Origin: Labilithrix sp.
GTDB taxonomy: Bacteria > Myxococcota_A > Polyangia > Polyangiales > Polyangiaceae
Length of the DNA stretch: 64,000 nucleotides
Assembly (NCBI GenBank): GCA_019637155.1
Contig: JAHBWE010000007.1
Location: 186,001-250,000 of the forward strand
Direction: 5' to 3'
Made by a program: the position numbers and the translations under genes. Positions 25,936 to 35,700 of this stretch are shown in pieces (position 1 is the stretch's first letter; each line of letters opens with the position of its first letter). The notes under the pieces were generated by a model that did no database searches, had not been told where the DNA came from, and saw only the letters and a program-made list of their open reading frames with translations.

Positions 25936-27491
25936 CGCCGCTTCGCCGACGTGCAGCCGGCCTGGGCGGCGTCGGCGCGGGAGACGATGCGGTCGGCGTC
26001 GAGGTCGATCGCCTGCACGATGAGGTCGGCGAGCACCTTCGATGGGCCCTGCGACGGATGCCGTCGCTCTACCGCGGCCGCGATCTCGGCGGGGGTGACC
26101 TTGTCGTCGCGGTCGGCGTCGAGGACGTCGAAGCCGCCGAGGCTCCTCCAGACCGCGAGCGCGAAGGCCTGCACGAGGAGCACCTTCGGCTCGCGGCCGC
26201 TGTCGGCGGGCGGGACGAGGGCCGGGTTCTCCCTCGCCCACGTCACGAGCGGCTCGATGTGATCGAGGCCGACCAGGATCTCGCGCACGAGCGCGACGTC
26301 GTAGAGCCGCTCCGGATCGAGCGGCGCGCCGTCGACCTCCGCGACGTCGTTCGACTCCGTCAGCTTCATGCGGTCGTCGACCTGGAGGAACGCGCCCCAC
26401 TCCGCCGGCGCGCGCGCGCGCGACGCCTTCACCCCCGCCGCGAGGACGCGCCCCGGCAGCGGCACGACGACGATCTCGTTGTCGAACGGCACCTCCGCCT
26501 CGATGTCGCCGTAGGTGATGCGGGTGGTGTACTCGCGCGACGCGCGGATGCCGCCGCCGTTGAAGAGGCACGCCTGCGCGCCGAGGCAGTCGCGCAGCCG
26601 CGAGCAGATGAGGGTCCCGATCGACGTCTGCCGCACGCGCGTCCCGACCGACGAGAGCGACTGGCCCGGCTCGAGGTAGAGGAGCGTCGCGGTCGCGAGC
26701 TCGCGCACCTGCTCCATGTGCGCGTCGACGCGGGCGCGCACGGCGGGGTCCTCCTCGTAGAGCGCCACCGCCTCGAGCCGCGTCGTGACCGCCGGCGCGC
26801 CGCCGCCGTCCGGCCACACGACGTCGGTGACGACCGCCTGCACCGCCTCCGCCCCCGCCTTCACGATCCACGTCCCGTGATGCTCCACCAGCATCGGCGT
26901 GTGCTCGTGGCCGCCGACGATGACCGGATACGGCGGCTCGCGCTGGCGCTCCGCGAGCGCGCGATCGTCGGCGATCGCCTGATGCGTGATCGGGATCACC
27001 GCCGCGCACCCGTTGCGGAGGAGCTGCGCCGTCTCCGCGATCGCCGCGTCGTTCGCGCGCGCGAGGAGGGCGCCGCCGAACGGCTTGCCGTGGTAGACGG
27101 CGGGGTCATCCATCACCACGCCGACGAGGCCGACCTTGAGCGGGCCCACGTCGATGACGAGGTGACGCGGGAGGTCGAGCCCGGTGAGCACGTTGGTGCC
27201 GAGGCACGGCGGCTCGAGCTCCTCGAGCCGCGCGCGGAGCTCCTCCGGCGGGATGTCGTCCTCGTGGTTGCCGAGCACGACGTGCGTGATCCCGATCGCG
27301 TTGATGCAGTCGACCATGCCGCGCCCGGCGTCGATGCTCGAGAGGAGGCTCGGCGCGAGGAAGTCGCCCGCGAGCGGGAAGATGACGGCGTCCGCGGGCT
27401 CGCGCCTGTAGTGCGCGATCATCGTCGCGAGCCGTGGCAGGTTGTCGAGCGCATACACGTCGTTCACCGACACGATCACGAGCCGAGGCAT
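25932..27491 (-). CDS. 5'-nucleotidase-like metallophosphoesterase fused to EF-hands
   Basis: 519 residues, no signal peptide. The metallophosphoesterase domain shows VSVNDVYALDN (Tyr where most 5'-nucleotidases have the DxH His), LAGDFLAPS, LGNHEDD, THQ and GGHEHT. The nucleotidase C-terminal domain follows (FNGGGIRASREY, ITYGDIEAEVPFDNEIV). The last 80 residues carry EF-hand-like loops (DADRDDKVTPAE, DLDADRIVSRAD). A calcium-responsive cytoplasmic phosphohydrolase is inferred. Its stop overlaps the dipeptidase stop in the shared bases CTAG. Confidence 0.82.
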   Translation of the reverse strand: MPRLVIVSVNDVYALDNLPRLATMIAHYRREPADAVIFPLAGDFLAPSLLSSIDAGRGMVDCINAIGITHVVLGNHEDDIPPEELRARLEELEPPCLGTNVLTGLDLPRHLVIDVGPLKVGLVGVVMDDPAVYHGKPFGGALLARANDAAIAETAQLLRNGCAAVIPITHQAIADDRALAERQREPPYPVIVGGHEHTPMLVEHHGTWIVKAGAEAVQAVVTDVVWPDGGGAPAVTTRLEAVALYEEDPAVRARVDAHMEQVRELATATLLYLEPGQSLSSVGTRVRQTSIGTLICSRLRDCLGAQACLFNGGGIRASREYTTRITYGDIEAEVPFDNEIVVVPLPGRVLAAGVKASRARAPAEWGAFLQVDDRMKLTESNDVAEVDGAPLDPERLYDVALVREILVGLDHIEPLVTWARENPALVPPADSGREPKVLLVQAFALAVWRSLGGFDVLDADRDDKVTPAEIAAAVERRHPSQGPSKVLADLIVQAIDLDADRIVSRADAAQAGCTSAKRR

Positions 27492-27525
27492 GAGCGCTCA
27501 TTGTCGTCGATCGCACGCCGCGCGG

Positions 27526-28683
27526 CTAACGCGAACGATCGAGCGCGCCGGCGCGGACGCCGATGCGAAACGCCTCGACGACGCCGCCTTCGGCCGCGAG
27601 CGCGCCGCCGCTCCGGAGGCCGTGCTCCACCACCGCGACGACCACCTCCGCCGCGTCGGCGGGGCGCCACGCGCGCGCGTCGCCGGCGACGAGCACGTTC
27701 ACGAGGAACGCGAGCTCCTCCAGGCGCTCCGCGTGCTCCGCCGGCGTGAGCGACGCGAGCGCGGCGGCGAGCACGCCGCTCTGCACCGGGAGCTTCTTCG
27801 CGCGCGTCTCTCCGCGCAGCACGCCCGCGCCGGCGAGCACGCGCTCGAGGCGCGTCGGCTCCGCGCGCGGCGCGCGATCGAGCTCGCGGAAGTAGGCCTT
27901 CGTCACCGCGTCGCGCCCGCGCACGTCGGCGGACGAGCGCGCGAGCTTGAGGAACGCGCGCGCGTCCGCCGGCGCGACGAAGCCCTCCCGCGCGCGCCGC
28001 TCGTTGCGGTCCCCCGCGACGTCGTCGAGGAGCGACTCCTCCGCGCTGAGGACGTGATGGAGGCCGCCCTCCTCTTCTGCTTCGCGCTCCGTCATCGCGG
28101 CGAGGCGCTCGAGCATCCGCGCGCACGTCGCGTGGTCGTGCTCGTCGAGCGCGACGAGCGCGGTCACGATCGCGTCCCACCCGTCGTGACGGCGCGCGAC
28201 GACGATGAACGATCCGATCTCGTGGTTGAGCGACGCCTCGAGCGCCTCCTCGATCTCCTCCCCTTCCTCGTGCACGCCCTCCGCGATCTCCGCCGCGATC
28301 GCGTCGCCGTCGACGACCGCGACGAGGCGATGGAACGCGAGCGTCACGACGTCGGCGGAGAGCTCCGCGAGCCGGCGCGCGGCGACGCCCTCGCCGGCCT
28401 CGAGCAGGATCTCGAGCCACACCACGAAGCGCGCGGGCTCGAAGCCCTCGTCCGCGCCCGGTTCCGCGCGCGTCCAGAGGTCCTCGTCGAAGACGCGCTC
28501 GATCTGCTCGGTCGTGGCGAGCGCGACGATCTCGCCGGCGTCCTCGAGGCCGACGTGGGCGATGAGCTTCGCGAGCGCGGCGGGCGGCAGCGCTCGCACC
28601 TCCGCCACCAGCGCCGGCTCGTCGAGGATGCGCGTGAGCACGTGGCGGACGTCGGCCTGCGGCCGGGCGAGCTTCGTCGACAT
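27526..28683 (-). CDS. DUF6178 family protein
   Basis: 385 residues from ATG 28683, which has a GAGGAG site directly upstream; the longer frame was rejected. The N-terminal LPPAALAKLIAHVGLEDAGE followed by TTEQIERVFDEDLW is the DUF6178 hallmark. Mostly helical and acidic, no signal peptide or membrane segment. The family is known mainly from Deltaproteobacteria-related phyla and has no assigned role. It is divergent from the gene at 28803 (119-bp gap, no clear promoter). Confidence 0.75.
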   Translation of the reverse strand: MSTKLARPQADVRHVLTRILDEPALVAEVRALPPAALAKLIAHVGLEDAGEIVALATTEQIERVFDEDLWTRAEPGADEGFEPARFVVWLEILLEAGEGVAARRLAELSADVVTLAFHRLVAVVDGDAIAAEIAEGVHEEGEEIEEALEASLNHEIGSFIVVARRHDGWDAIVTALVALDEHDHATCARMLERLAAMTEREAEEEGGLHHVLSAEESLLDDVAGDRNERRAREGFVAPADARAFLKLARSSADVRGRDAVTKAYFRELDRAPRAEPTRLERVLAGAGVLRGETRAKKLPVQSGVLAAALASLTPAEHAERLEELAFLVNVLVAGDARAWRPADAAEVVVAVVEHGLRSGGALAAEGGVVEAFRIGVRAGALDRSR

Positions 28684-28802
28684 GCTCCTCAGGTAACCGC
28701 CGCGATCGCGATCGTCGAGCCGTCGGGAAACGAAAGTGAACGGTCGCGTGCGGAGGGCGGCGGAAGCGGTTTTTCCTGACGAGAGGCGTCCAATGGGTTG
28801 AT

Positions 28803-29984
28803 ATGATCTTGGTGTCGACGTCACGCGAGGTGCCCCAGACCCGGCCCGGATCGACCCGCGCCCTCGTCGCGCTCCTCGCCTTCGTGCTCGGGTTCGCGAC
28901 GGTGCCGCACCGTGTCTGCGAGCGCGAAGCGGCGCGCTGGCTCGAGGGTGACCCGAAGTCCACCGACGCGCTCGCGGCCGGCGTCGCGCGGTGGACCAAC
29001 GAGGAGCTCGACGCGACGTCGTTCGCGACCGGCTCCTCGCGCTTCGACGGCGAGTGGCTCTTCGGCACCTACGTGATGGCGGGGATCGGCTTCGGTCAGC
29101 TCGCGCGCGCGCGGGAGGACACGCGCGCCGAGAACGTGGCCCGCCTGGAGCACTGCCTCGACGTGCTCGAGACCGAGCGCCTCCGCGCGTTCGATCGCGC
29201 CGCCTGGAACGAGGACGCGATCGAGTCGCTCGATCGTGACGAGAACGGCCACGTCGCGTACCTCGGCTACGTCGCGGTCCCGTACGCGCTGCATCGCGTC
29301 CTCGCGCCGGAGTCGCGCTTCGCCGCGCGCGAAGAGGCGATCGTCGGCGCGCTCGAGCGGCGCATCCTCGCGTCGCCGATCGGCTTCGTCACGACCTATC
29401 CGGGCGAGGTCTACCCCGTCGACAACGCCACCATCGCCGCCGCGCTCGCGCTCCACAGCCGCGCGGTGGGGCGCGCGCGATCGCCGGCGCAGGACAAGCT
29501 CGCCGCGTCGATCCGCGGCGCGGTCGACCCCGAGTCGGGCCTCCTCTTCCAGGCCGTCGAGGAGGGGACCGCGAAGCCGCGCGACGCGGCCCGCGCGTCC
29601 GGGAGCGCGCTCGCCGCGACGCTGCTCGCGTACGCGGAGCCGGACCTCTCCGCCTCCCTCTTCCGCGCCCTCGCGCGCGGCCAGTTCCGCACCGTCCTCG
29701 GCTTCGGCGCGGTGATGGAGCACCCGCCGTCGAAGCACGGCAAGACCGACATCGACTCGGGCCCCGTCGTCCTCGGCTTCGGCGTCTCCGCGACCGGCTT
29801 CTCCCTCGGCGCGAGCCGCGCGCACGGCGATCGCGAGGTGTTCACCGCGCTCTACGCGACCGCGCACCTCTTCGGCACCCCCTTCGACGAGAACGGCGCG
29901 CGCACCTACGCGACCGGCGGACCGCTCGGCGACGCGATCATGTTCGCGATGCTGACGACGCCGCGGCTCGGAGGCGGCTCGTGA
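28803..29984 (+). CDS. Hypothetical protein, possible alpha/alpha-toroid
   Basis: 393 residues. One N-terminal hydrophobic segment (ALVALLAFVLGFATV) may anchor or export it. The rest is helical with motifs such as GHVAYLGYVAVPYALHRVL and GEVYPVDNATIAAALALHSR, which recall alpha/alpha-barrel enzymes of the linalool dehydratase type, but the match is weak. Coupled by GTGA to a small membrane protein. Function not recognised. Confidence 0.6.
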   Translation: MILVSTSREVPQTRPGSTRALVALLAFVLGFATVPHRVCEREAARWLEGDPKSTDALAAGVARWTNEELDATSFATGSSRFDGEWLFGTYVMAGIGFGQLARAREDTRAENVARLEHCLDVLETERLRAFDRAAWNEDAIESLDRDENGHVAYLGYVAVPYALHRVLAPESRFAAREEAIVGALERRILASPIGFVTTYPGEVYPVDNATIAAALALHSRAVGRARSPAQDKLAASIRGAVDPESGLLFQAVEEGTAKPRDAARASGSALAATLLAYAEPDLSASLFRALARGQFRTVLGFGAVMEHPPSKHGKTDIDSGPVVLGFGVSATGFSLGASRAHGDREVFTALYATAHLFGTPFDENGARTYATGGPLGDAIMFAMLTTPRLGGGS

Positions 29985-30313
29985 CGCGCGCGTACCTCCG
30001 CGACCTGCTCCGCGCGAACCGGCGCCCGGTCGTGCTCACGATCATCAGCGCGGTGCTCCTCGTCGCGTACTTCATCCTCGTGCGCGCGATGGCGCACGGC
30101 CACGTCGCGCACGTGCTCCTCGGCGCCGGCAACGGCTCGATCCCCGGCGGCGCTGCCGCGATCGCGATCGGCCTCGTCGTCGTGCGCTTCGTGCTCGTGG
30201 TCTTCGCGCCCGGCCTCATGCTCGCCGCCATCGCCGAGCTCGCCGCCTACGTCCTCGTCGGTCCGCGCCGCGACACCCCGGACGACGACCTCGACCTCGG
30301 GGGAGACCTTTAA
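29981..30313 (+). CDS. Small membrane protein
   Basis: 110 residues from GTG 29981, overlapping the upstream TGA. Three hydrophobic segments (about residues 18-35, 56-72 and 75-93) and a charged acidic tail DDDLDLGGDL. No family recognised. Probably works with the upstream protein. Its stop TAA shares the bases TTAA with the stop of the convergent gene. Confidence 0.6.
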   Translation: MTRAYLRDLLRANRRPVVLTIISAVLLVAYFILVRAMAHGHVAHVLLGAGNGSIPGGAAAIAIGLVVVRFVLVVFAPGLMLAAIAELAAYVLVGPRRDTPDDDLDLGGDL

Positions 30314-30558
30314 GGAAGAGGCTCGATCTCGATCTCGGTCGGCGCCGGCTTCGGCACGAGCATCGGCTGGTACGGCACCGTGTAGTAGCGCCAGACCGCA
30401 TAGACCGACGCGAGCACGGCGATCGAGCCGATCACGAACATGCGGAAGAGGATCCCCGCCGGGATCGCCGCCCTCCGCGGGACCGGTCGAGCCTCCCGCT
30501 CCGTGATCTTCCTTGGCCCCTTCTTTGCGAACACGGCCTCCGAGATATAGCGGACCAC
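30310..30558 (-). CDS. Small single-pass membrane protein
   Basis: 82 residues from GTG 30558. A basic cytoplasmic half (FAKKGPRKITEREARPVPRR), one transmembrane segment (residues about 38-57) and a short acidic end EIEIEPLP. The longer frame upstream is low complexity and was rejected. Convergent with the membrane protein at 29981, sharing TTAA. Divergent from the DUF3160 gene with 43 bp between. Function unknown. Confidence 0.55.
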   Translation of the reverse strand: MVRYISEAVFAKKGPRKITEREARPVPRRAAIPAGILFRMFVIGSIAVLASVYAVWRYYTVPYQPMLVPKPAPTEIEIEPLP

Positions 30559-30601
30559 GTGGATTTCGCCCGTTCCGCGCGGCGCGTAGTAGCCTCCGCG
30601 C

Positions 30602-32749
30602 GTGACGGGAGGTCTCCGAGCGCTCGTGTTGACGGCCCTGTGCGCGGCCGCGTGCGCGCGTCCGCCCGCGCCGCCGGTCTCCCCCGCCCCGCCGCCGAAG
30701 CTGCCGGTCGTGAGGGTGCGCGCGCCGCGGCCGCCCGCGCCGGCGGAGTGGTTCTGGACGCCGATCGAGCCGCACCTCCACGTCGAGCCGCGGAGGCCGC
30801 TCGCGCTGCCGGTCGCCGAGGCGGCGATCGCGCGCACCGACGGCGCGGCGAAGATCTGGAACGACCTCCCGCCCGAGGCGCGCGAGCGGGTGCGGAAGAA
30901 CGGCGGCCTCGTCGTCGGCTCCGAGGGAGACTCCCTCTCCAAGGGCGAGCTCTCGTTCGGTGCATTCTACAATGACCTCGCGGAGCGGAAGGTCCCCCAG
31001 ATCGTCACCTTCGACGCGCTCGTCGCGGCGACGCGGCTCGGGCTCGAGTCGGCGCTCGCGCAGGTCGAGGACGAGCTCGCGCCGGCGCTGGTCTCGCTCC
31101 TCACGCGGCTCGAGTCCAGGCTCGAGAGCGAGAAGAAGGGCGTCGGCACGACGCTGGCAGAGGCGTACCGCATCGCGCGCGGCGCCGTGCTCGTCGCGCG
31201 CGTGCTCGCCGATCCGAAGACGGACGCGAAAGTGGAGCCGAAGCTGCCGGCGGACCTCGCCGTCGCCGTCGCGGCGGAGAAGGCGCTCATCGAAGCGCAC
31301 GGCGTCGTCTCGACGAGCCCGATCCTCGGCGTGCCGATGGACTACACGCGCTTCGTCGTCCCGAGCGCGGCCGCGCGTGCGGGGACGTTCCGCGCGCTCG
31401 CGTGGCTCGGCGGCGCGTCGTTCGCGCTCGCGGCGCGGACGGAGCACGCCGGCGCCGCGTTCGACGTCGCCGAGGCGCGCACCGCGACCCGCGCGGCGAT
31501 GCTCCTCGCGCGCCTCTGCAACGCCGACGTCGACGCCGCGACGAACGCACTCTACACGCGTATCGGGCGTTACCTCTCGTTCGTGTGGGGCGCGTCGGAC
31601 GACCTCACCCTCCTCGAGCTCGACGACATCGGGACGAAGGCCGGGGTCGACCTCACGAAGCCGGAGCACATCCGCGACGTCGCGAAGGTCGATCGGGTGC
31701 GCGCCGGCGCGCTCGCGGCGCGCGGCCCCGCGATCTACGACGGGCCCGCCGGCGTCGGCCGGACCGCGCGCGTCTTCGGAGGCCACGCCTCGCCCGACGC
31801 GCGCGCGATCAGCGCGTTGCTCGGCGCGTCGATCGGCAAGGCGGAGGCGGAGGCGCCGCCGTCGTCGCATCGCGATGGCGTGCGCGTGATCCCGTCCACG
31901 CTCGACGTCGGGTGCTGGCTCGACGCGCCCGACTGCCGGGGCGCGATCCACGAGATGCGCGCCGACGCGTTCGAGCAGTGGAGCAACGTCAGCGCGCGGC
32001 TCCGCGAGACGCGGAGCGAGACCGACGCGACGGAGCCGTGGCACGCCACGGTGTACGGCTCGCTCCTCGCCGCCGTCGCCGCGCACGCGGTCGCCTCCCA
32101 CGACATGACGCTCGGGCGCGTGCGGCTCGAGCAGACGCTCTCGTCCTGGACGACGATCCGCCACCTCGACGCGCCGCTGTCGCGCGCGAAGCCGCGGCCG
32201 CGATCGAGCGCGACGCCGGCGGCGAACACGACGGTGCCGATCTACGTCGAGGCGGAGCCGGAGTCGATCGCCCTGCTCGCGGGCGCGGTCCAGCAGGCGC
32301 GGCGCGGGCTCGAGGCCATCACCGGCCTCAAGGGCTCCGCCCTCGACGACGTCGACGAGCTCCTCCTCATCGCGCTCAAGGCGGCGGAGAACCTCGTGAA
32401 CGACGACGCCGCGGTCGACGTCTCCTCCCTCCCCGCGCGCATCGCGAAGCTGGAGGAGGACTACGGCGACGTCGGACCGATCGCGGTCGTCGTCTCCTCC
32501 GACCCGCCGAGCCGCCGCCTCCTCGCCTCCGCGACGGGCCGGATCGAGCCGCTCGTGCGCCTCGTGCGCGACAGCGGCAAGGAGGAGCCGATCCTGGTGG
32601 TGGGGGCGCACGTGGCGCAGCACGAGATCGTGACGGACGCGGGGGAAGCGCCGACCGACGCGACCTGGCGCTGGAAGGTGGCGTCCGCGGTGCGGGGATC
32701 GTGGGTCGCGCCGGTCCGCTTCGTGCCGCCGGGTCGCGTTTCGCCCTGA
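30602..32749 (+). CDS. DUF3160 family lipoprotein
   Basis: 715 residues from GTG 30602. Signal peptide with lipobox AAC at about residue 19, a Pro-rich linker, then the DUF3160 domain: VPQIVTFDALVAATRLGLESAL, then MDYTRFVVPSAAARAGTFRALAWLGGASF. The family is large, exported and of unknown function. The gene ends 24 bp before the radical SAM gene, so they may be cotranscribed. Confidence 0.78.
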   Translation: MTGGLRALVLTALCAAACARPPAPPVSPAPPPKLPVVRVRAPRPPAPAEWFWTPIEPHLHVEPRRPLALPVAEAAIARTDGAAKIWNDLPPEARERVRKNGGLVVGSEGDSLSKGELSFGAFYNDLAERKVPQIVTFDALVAATRLGLESALAQVEDELAPALVSLLTRLESRLESEKKGVGTTLAEAYRIARGAVLVARVLADPKTDAKVEPKLPADLAVAVAAEKALIEAHGVVSTSPILGVPMDYTRFVVPSAAARAGTFRALAWLGGASFALAARTEHAGAAFDVAEARTATRAAMLLARLCNADVDAATNALYTRIGRYLSFVWGASDDLTLLELDDIGTKAGVDLTKPEHIRDVAKVDRVRAGALAARGPAIYDGPAGVGRTARVFGGHASPDARAISALLGASIGKAEAEAPPSSHRDGVRVIPSTLDVGCWLDAPDCRGAIHEMRADAFEQWSNVSARLRETRSETDATEPWHATVYGSLLAAVAAHAVASHDMTLGRVRLEQTLSSWTTIRHLDAPLSRAKPRPRSSATPAANTTVPIYVEAEPESIALLAGAVQQARRGLEAITGLKGSALDDVDELLLIALKAAENLVNDDAAVDVSSLPARIAKLEEDYGDVGPIAVVVSSDPPSRRLLASATGRIEPLVRLVRDSGKEEPILVVGAHVAQHEIVTDAGEAPTDATWRWKVASAVRGSWVAPVRFVPPGRVSP

Positions 32750-32773
32750 TCCGCGCTACAAACCGCGGTCCCT

Positions 32774-35700
32774 ATGACGCGCGCTTCGTCTCTGCATCCA
32801 TACGCCGGCTTCGTCGCGAAGGTCGAGAAGCCGGCGCGCTACCTCGGCGGCGAGTACGGCGCCGCGCAGCGTGACTGGGACTCGGCGGAGGCGCGCGTCT
32901 GCCTCGCGTTCCCGGACGTCTACGACATCGGGATGAGCCACCTCGGCTTCAAGATCCTCTACAAGATCCTGAACGACGATCCGCGCACGCTCGCCGAGCG
33001 CGCCTTCGCGCCGTGGGTCGACATGGAGGCGCTGCTCCGGCAGCACGGCGTCCCGCTCGTCTCGTGCGAGAGCGCGCGCCCGCTCCGCGACTTCGACGTC
33101 GTCGGCTTCTCGCTCCAGTTCGAGCTCACGTACACGAACATCCTCACGATGCTCGACCTCGGCGGCGTCCCGCTCACGAGCGCCGAGCGCGGCGAGGACG
33201 ATCCGCTCGTCATCGCGGGCGGCCCGACCGCGACGCACCCGGAGCCGCTCGCGACGATCCTCGACGCGGTCGTCATCGGCGACGGCGAGGAGCGGACGAC
33301 GGAGATCGCGCTCCTGTGGACGTCGCTCCGGAAGCAGGGCGTCGCGCGGAGGGAGCGACTCGCCGCGCTCTCCGAGCTGCGCGGCGTCTTCGTCCCTTCG
33401 CTCTACACCGTCGCGGTGGAGCCGGAGACGGGGCTCGAGGTCGTCGTCGACGGGCCGGTGCTCCCGGTGCGGCGGAGCCTCGTCGAGGACCTCAACAAGT
33501 ACCCGTTCCCGCACGACGGCCCGGTCGGCGGACCGGAGGCGATCTTCGATCGGATGTCGATCGAGATCGCGCGCGGCTGCACGGAGGGCTGCCGCTTCTG
33601 TCAGGCGGGGATGATCTACCGGCCGGTGCGGGAGCGCGATCCGGAGCAGATCGTCGACACGCTCGTGAAGGCGGTGAAGGGCTCCGGCTACGACGGCGTG
33701 AGCCTCACCGCGCTCTCGACCGCGGACTACTCCTGCATCGCGCCGCTCATCCAGAAGGTCACCGAGCGCCTCGCGCCGGAGAAGGTGTCGCTCGGCGTGT
33801 CGTCGCTGCGCGCGTACGGCCTCGACGAGAACGTGCTCGACGACATGCGCACGGTGCGCGCCTCCGGCGTGACCTTCGCGCCCGAGGCCGGCTCGCAGCG
33901 CATGCGCGACGTCGTGAACAAGAACGTCACCGAAGAGCAGCTGATGACGACGGCGGAGCGCATCTTCTCGCGCGGCTGGGATCGCATGAAGCTCTACTTC
34001 ATGATCGGTCTCCCGACGGAGGAGGAGAGCGACGTCCGCGAGATCGTGCAGGTCGGCAAGCGCGCGCGCGCGGTCGGCAAGCGCGTGCGGAAGGAGGCGC
34101 TCAACGCGGGGCCGCCGGCGGTGACGGTGAGCGTCTCCACCCACGTGCCGAAGCCGCACACGCCGTTCCAGTGGTGCGCGATGGACCGCCACGAGCAGGT
34201 GGTCGAGAAGCAGCGCTGGCTCCGCGAGGAGGTGCGCGGCGCGAAGGGCGTGGACCTCCGCATGCACGACTCGCGCACGAGCTGGCTCGAGGGCGTGTTC
34301 GCGCGCGGCGATCGCAAGCTCGGACGCGTCCTCCTCCGCGCCTACGCCGCCGGCGCGCGCTTCGACTCGTGGGAGGATCAGCTGAAGATCGAGGTCTGGG
34401 AGGAGGCCTTCCGCGCCGAGGGCATCGAGCCCGCGGCGTACCTCGGGACGATCCCGGTGAGCGCGCGCCTCCCGTGGAGCCACATCGACGTCGGCCTCGA
34501 GGACGGCTTCCTCGTCCGCGAATACCGGAAGGCGCTGAAGAGCCGCCTCAGCCCGCCCTGCGGCAAGGCGGCCGGCATGTTCGTGCATCATACAAACATC
34601 ACCGACGCCACCGCCGACGACCGCAAGCTCGTCTGCTACGACTGCGGCGTCGCCTGCGACCTCTCCGCCATGCGCGAAGAGCGCCTAATCTACCTCGACC
34701 GCCTAGGCGCCAAACTAAAGCGCCCCCCGAAGCCCGCCCCGCCCCCGAGCACTGGTGACGAGCAGGGCCGGCCCGCGAGCACGCTCGTCACCGGGGCCGC
34801 GAATGCGGCGCGAAGCGCCCCCGTCTTCGGGGGCACTGGTGACGAGCAGGGCCAGCCCGCGAGCACGCTCGTCACCGGGGCCGCGAATGCGGCGCGAAGC
34901 GCCCCCGTCTTCGGGGGCCCTGGTGACGAGCGGGGGGTGTCGGGGGCGAAGCCCCTGACCGTAAAGAAGGGCCCGAAGCCGCCGCCTCGCGTGATCCAAG
35001 GCGACCCTCGCCGCACGCGCTTCGTCTACGCGAAGGTCGGGCCGATGGCGTTCCTCAGCCATCTCGACGTGATCCGCGCGTTGCCGCGGTCGTTCCGGCG
35101 GCTCGACGTGCCGATCTATTACACGTCCGGCTTCCACCCGAAGCCCGACATGACCTTCTCGCCCGCGCTGTCGCTCGGCGTCGCGAGCCTCGCGGAGATC
35201 CTCGACGTGAAGCTCACCGTCGACGTCGATCCCGAGGCGCTCGCGGCCGAGCTCACGCGCATGTCGCCCGACGGGCTCGTGTTCCGTCACGGCACGCGCC
35301 TCGAGAAGAGCGACCGCGGCCTCTCCCACATCATCGACGCCGCCCGCTACGCGGTCGGCATCCCGGCGAAGGCCCTCGCCGAAGCGGGCGGCCGCGCGCG
35401 GCTCGAAGAGGAGATCGCGCGCGTGATGGCGGCGTCCGAGGCGCGCGTCATCCGCCGCTTCGAGCGGGGCCTCGCGAAGGCGGTCGACGCGCGGAAGTAC
35501 CTCTGCGCGATCGCGGCGTTCGATCCCCGCGCCGAGGCGTTCCTCGCGGACGCGCGCGTCGGCGGCGATCTCGTCCCGGTCCTCGTCGACGTGACGATGT
35601 CGGGCGAGGGCGGCGTGAAGATCGCGGAGGTGATGGAGGCGCTCTTCGGCAAGAACGAAGACGGCGACGTCGCGATCCCGTACCACGCCGTGCGCGCGGA

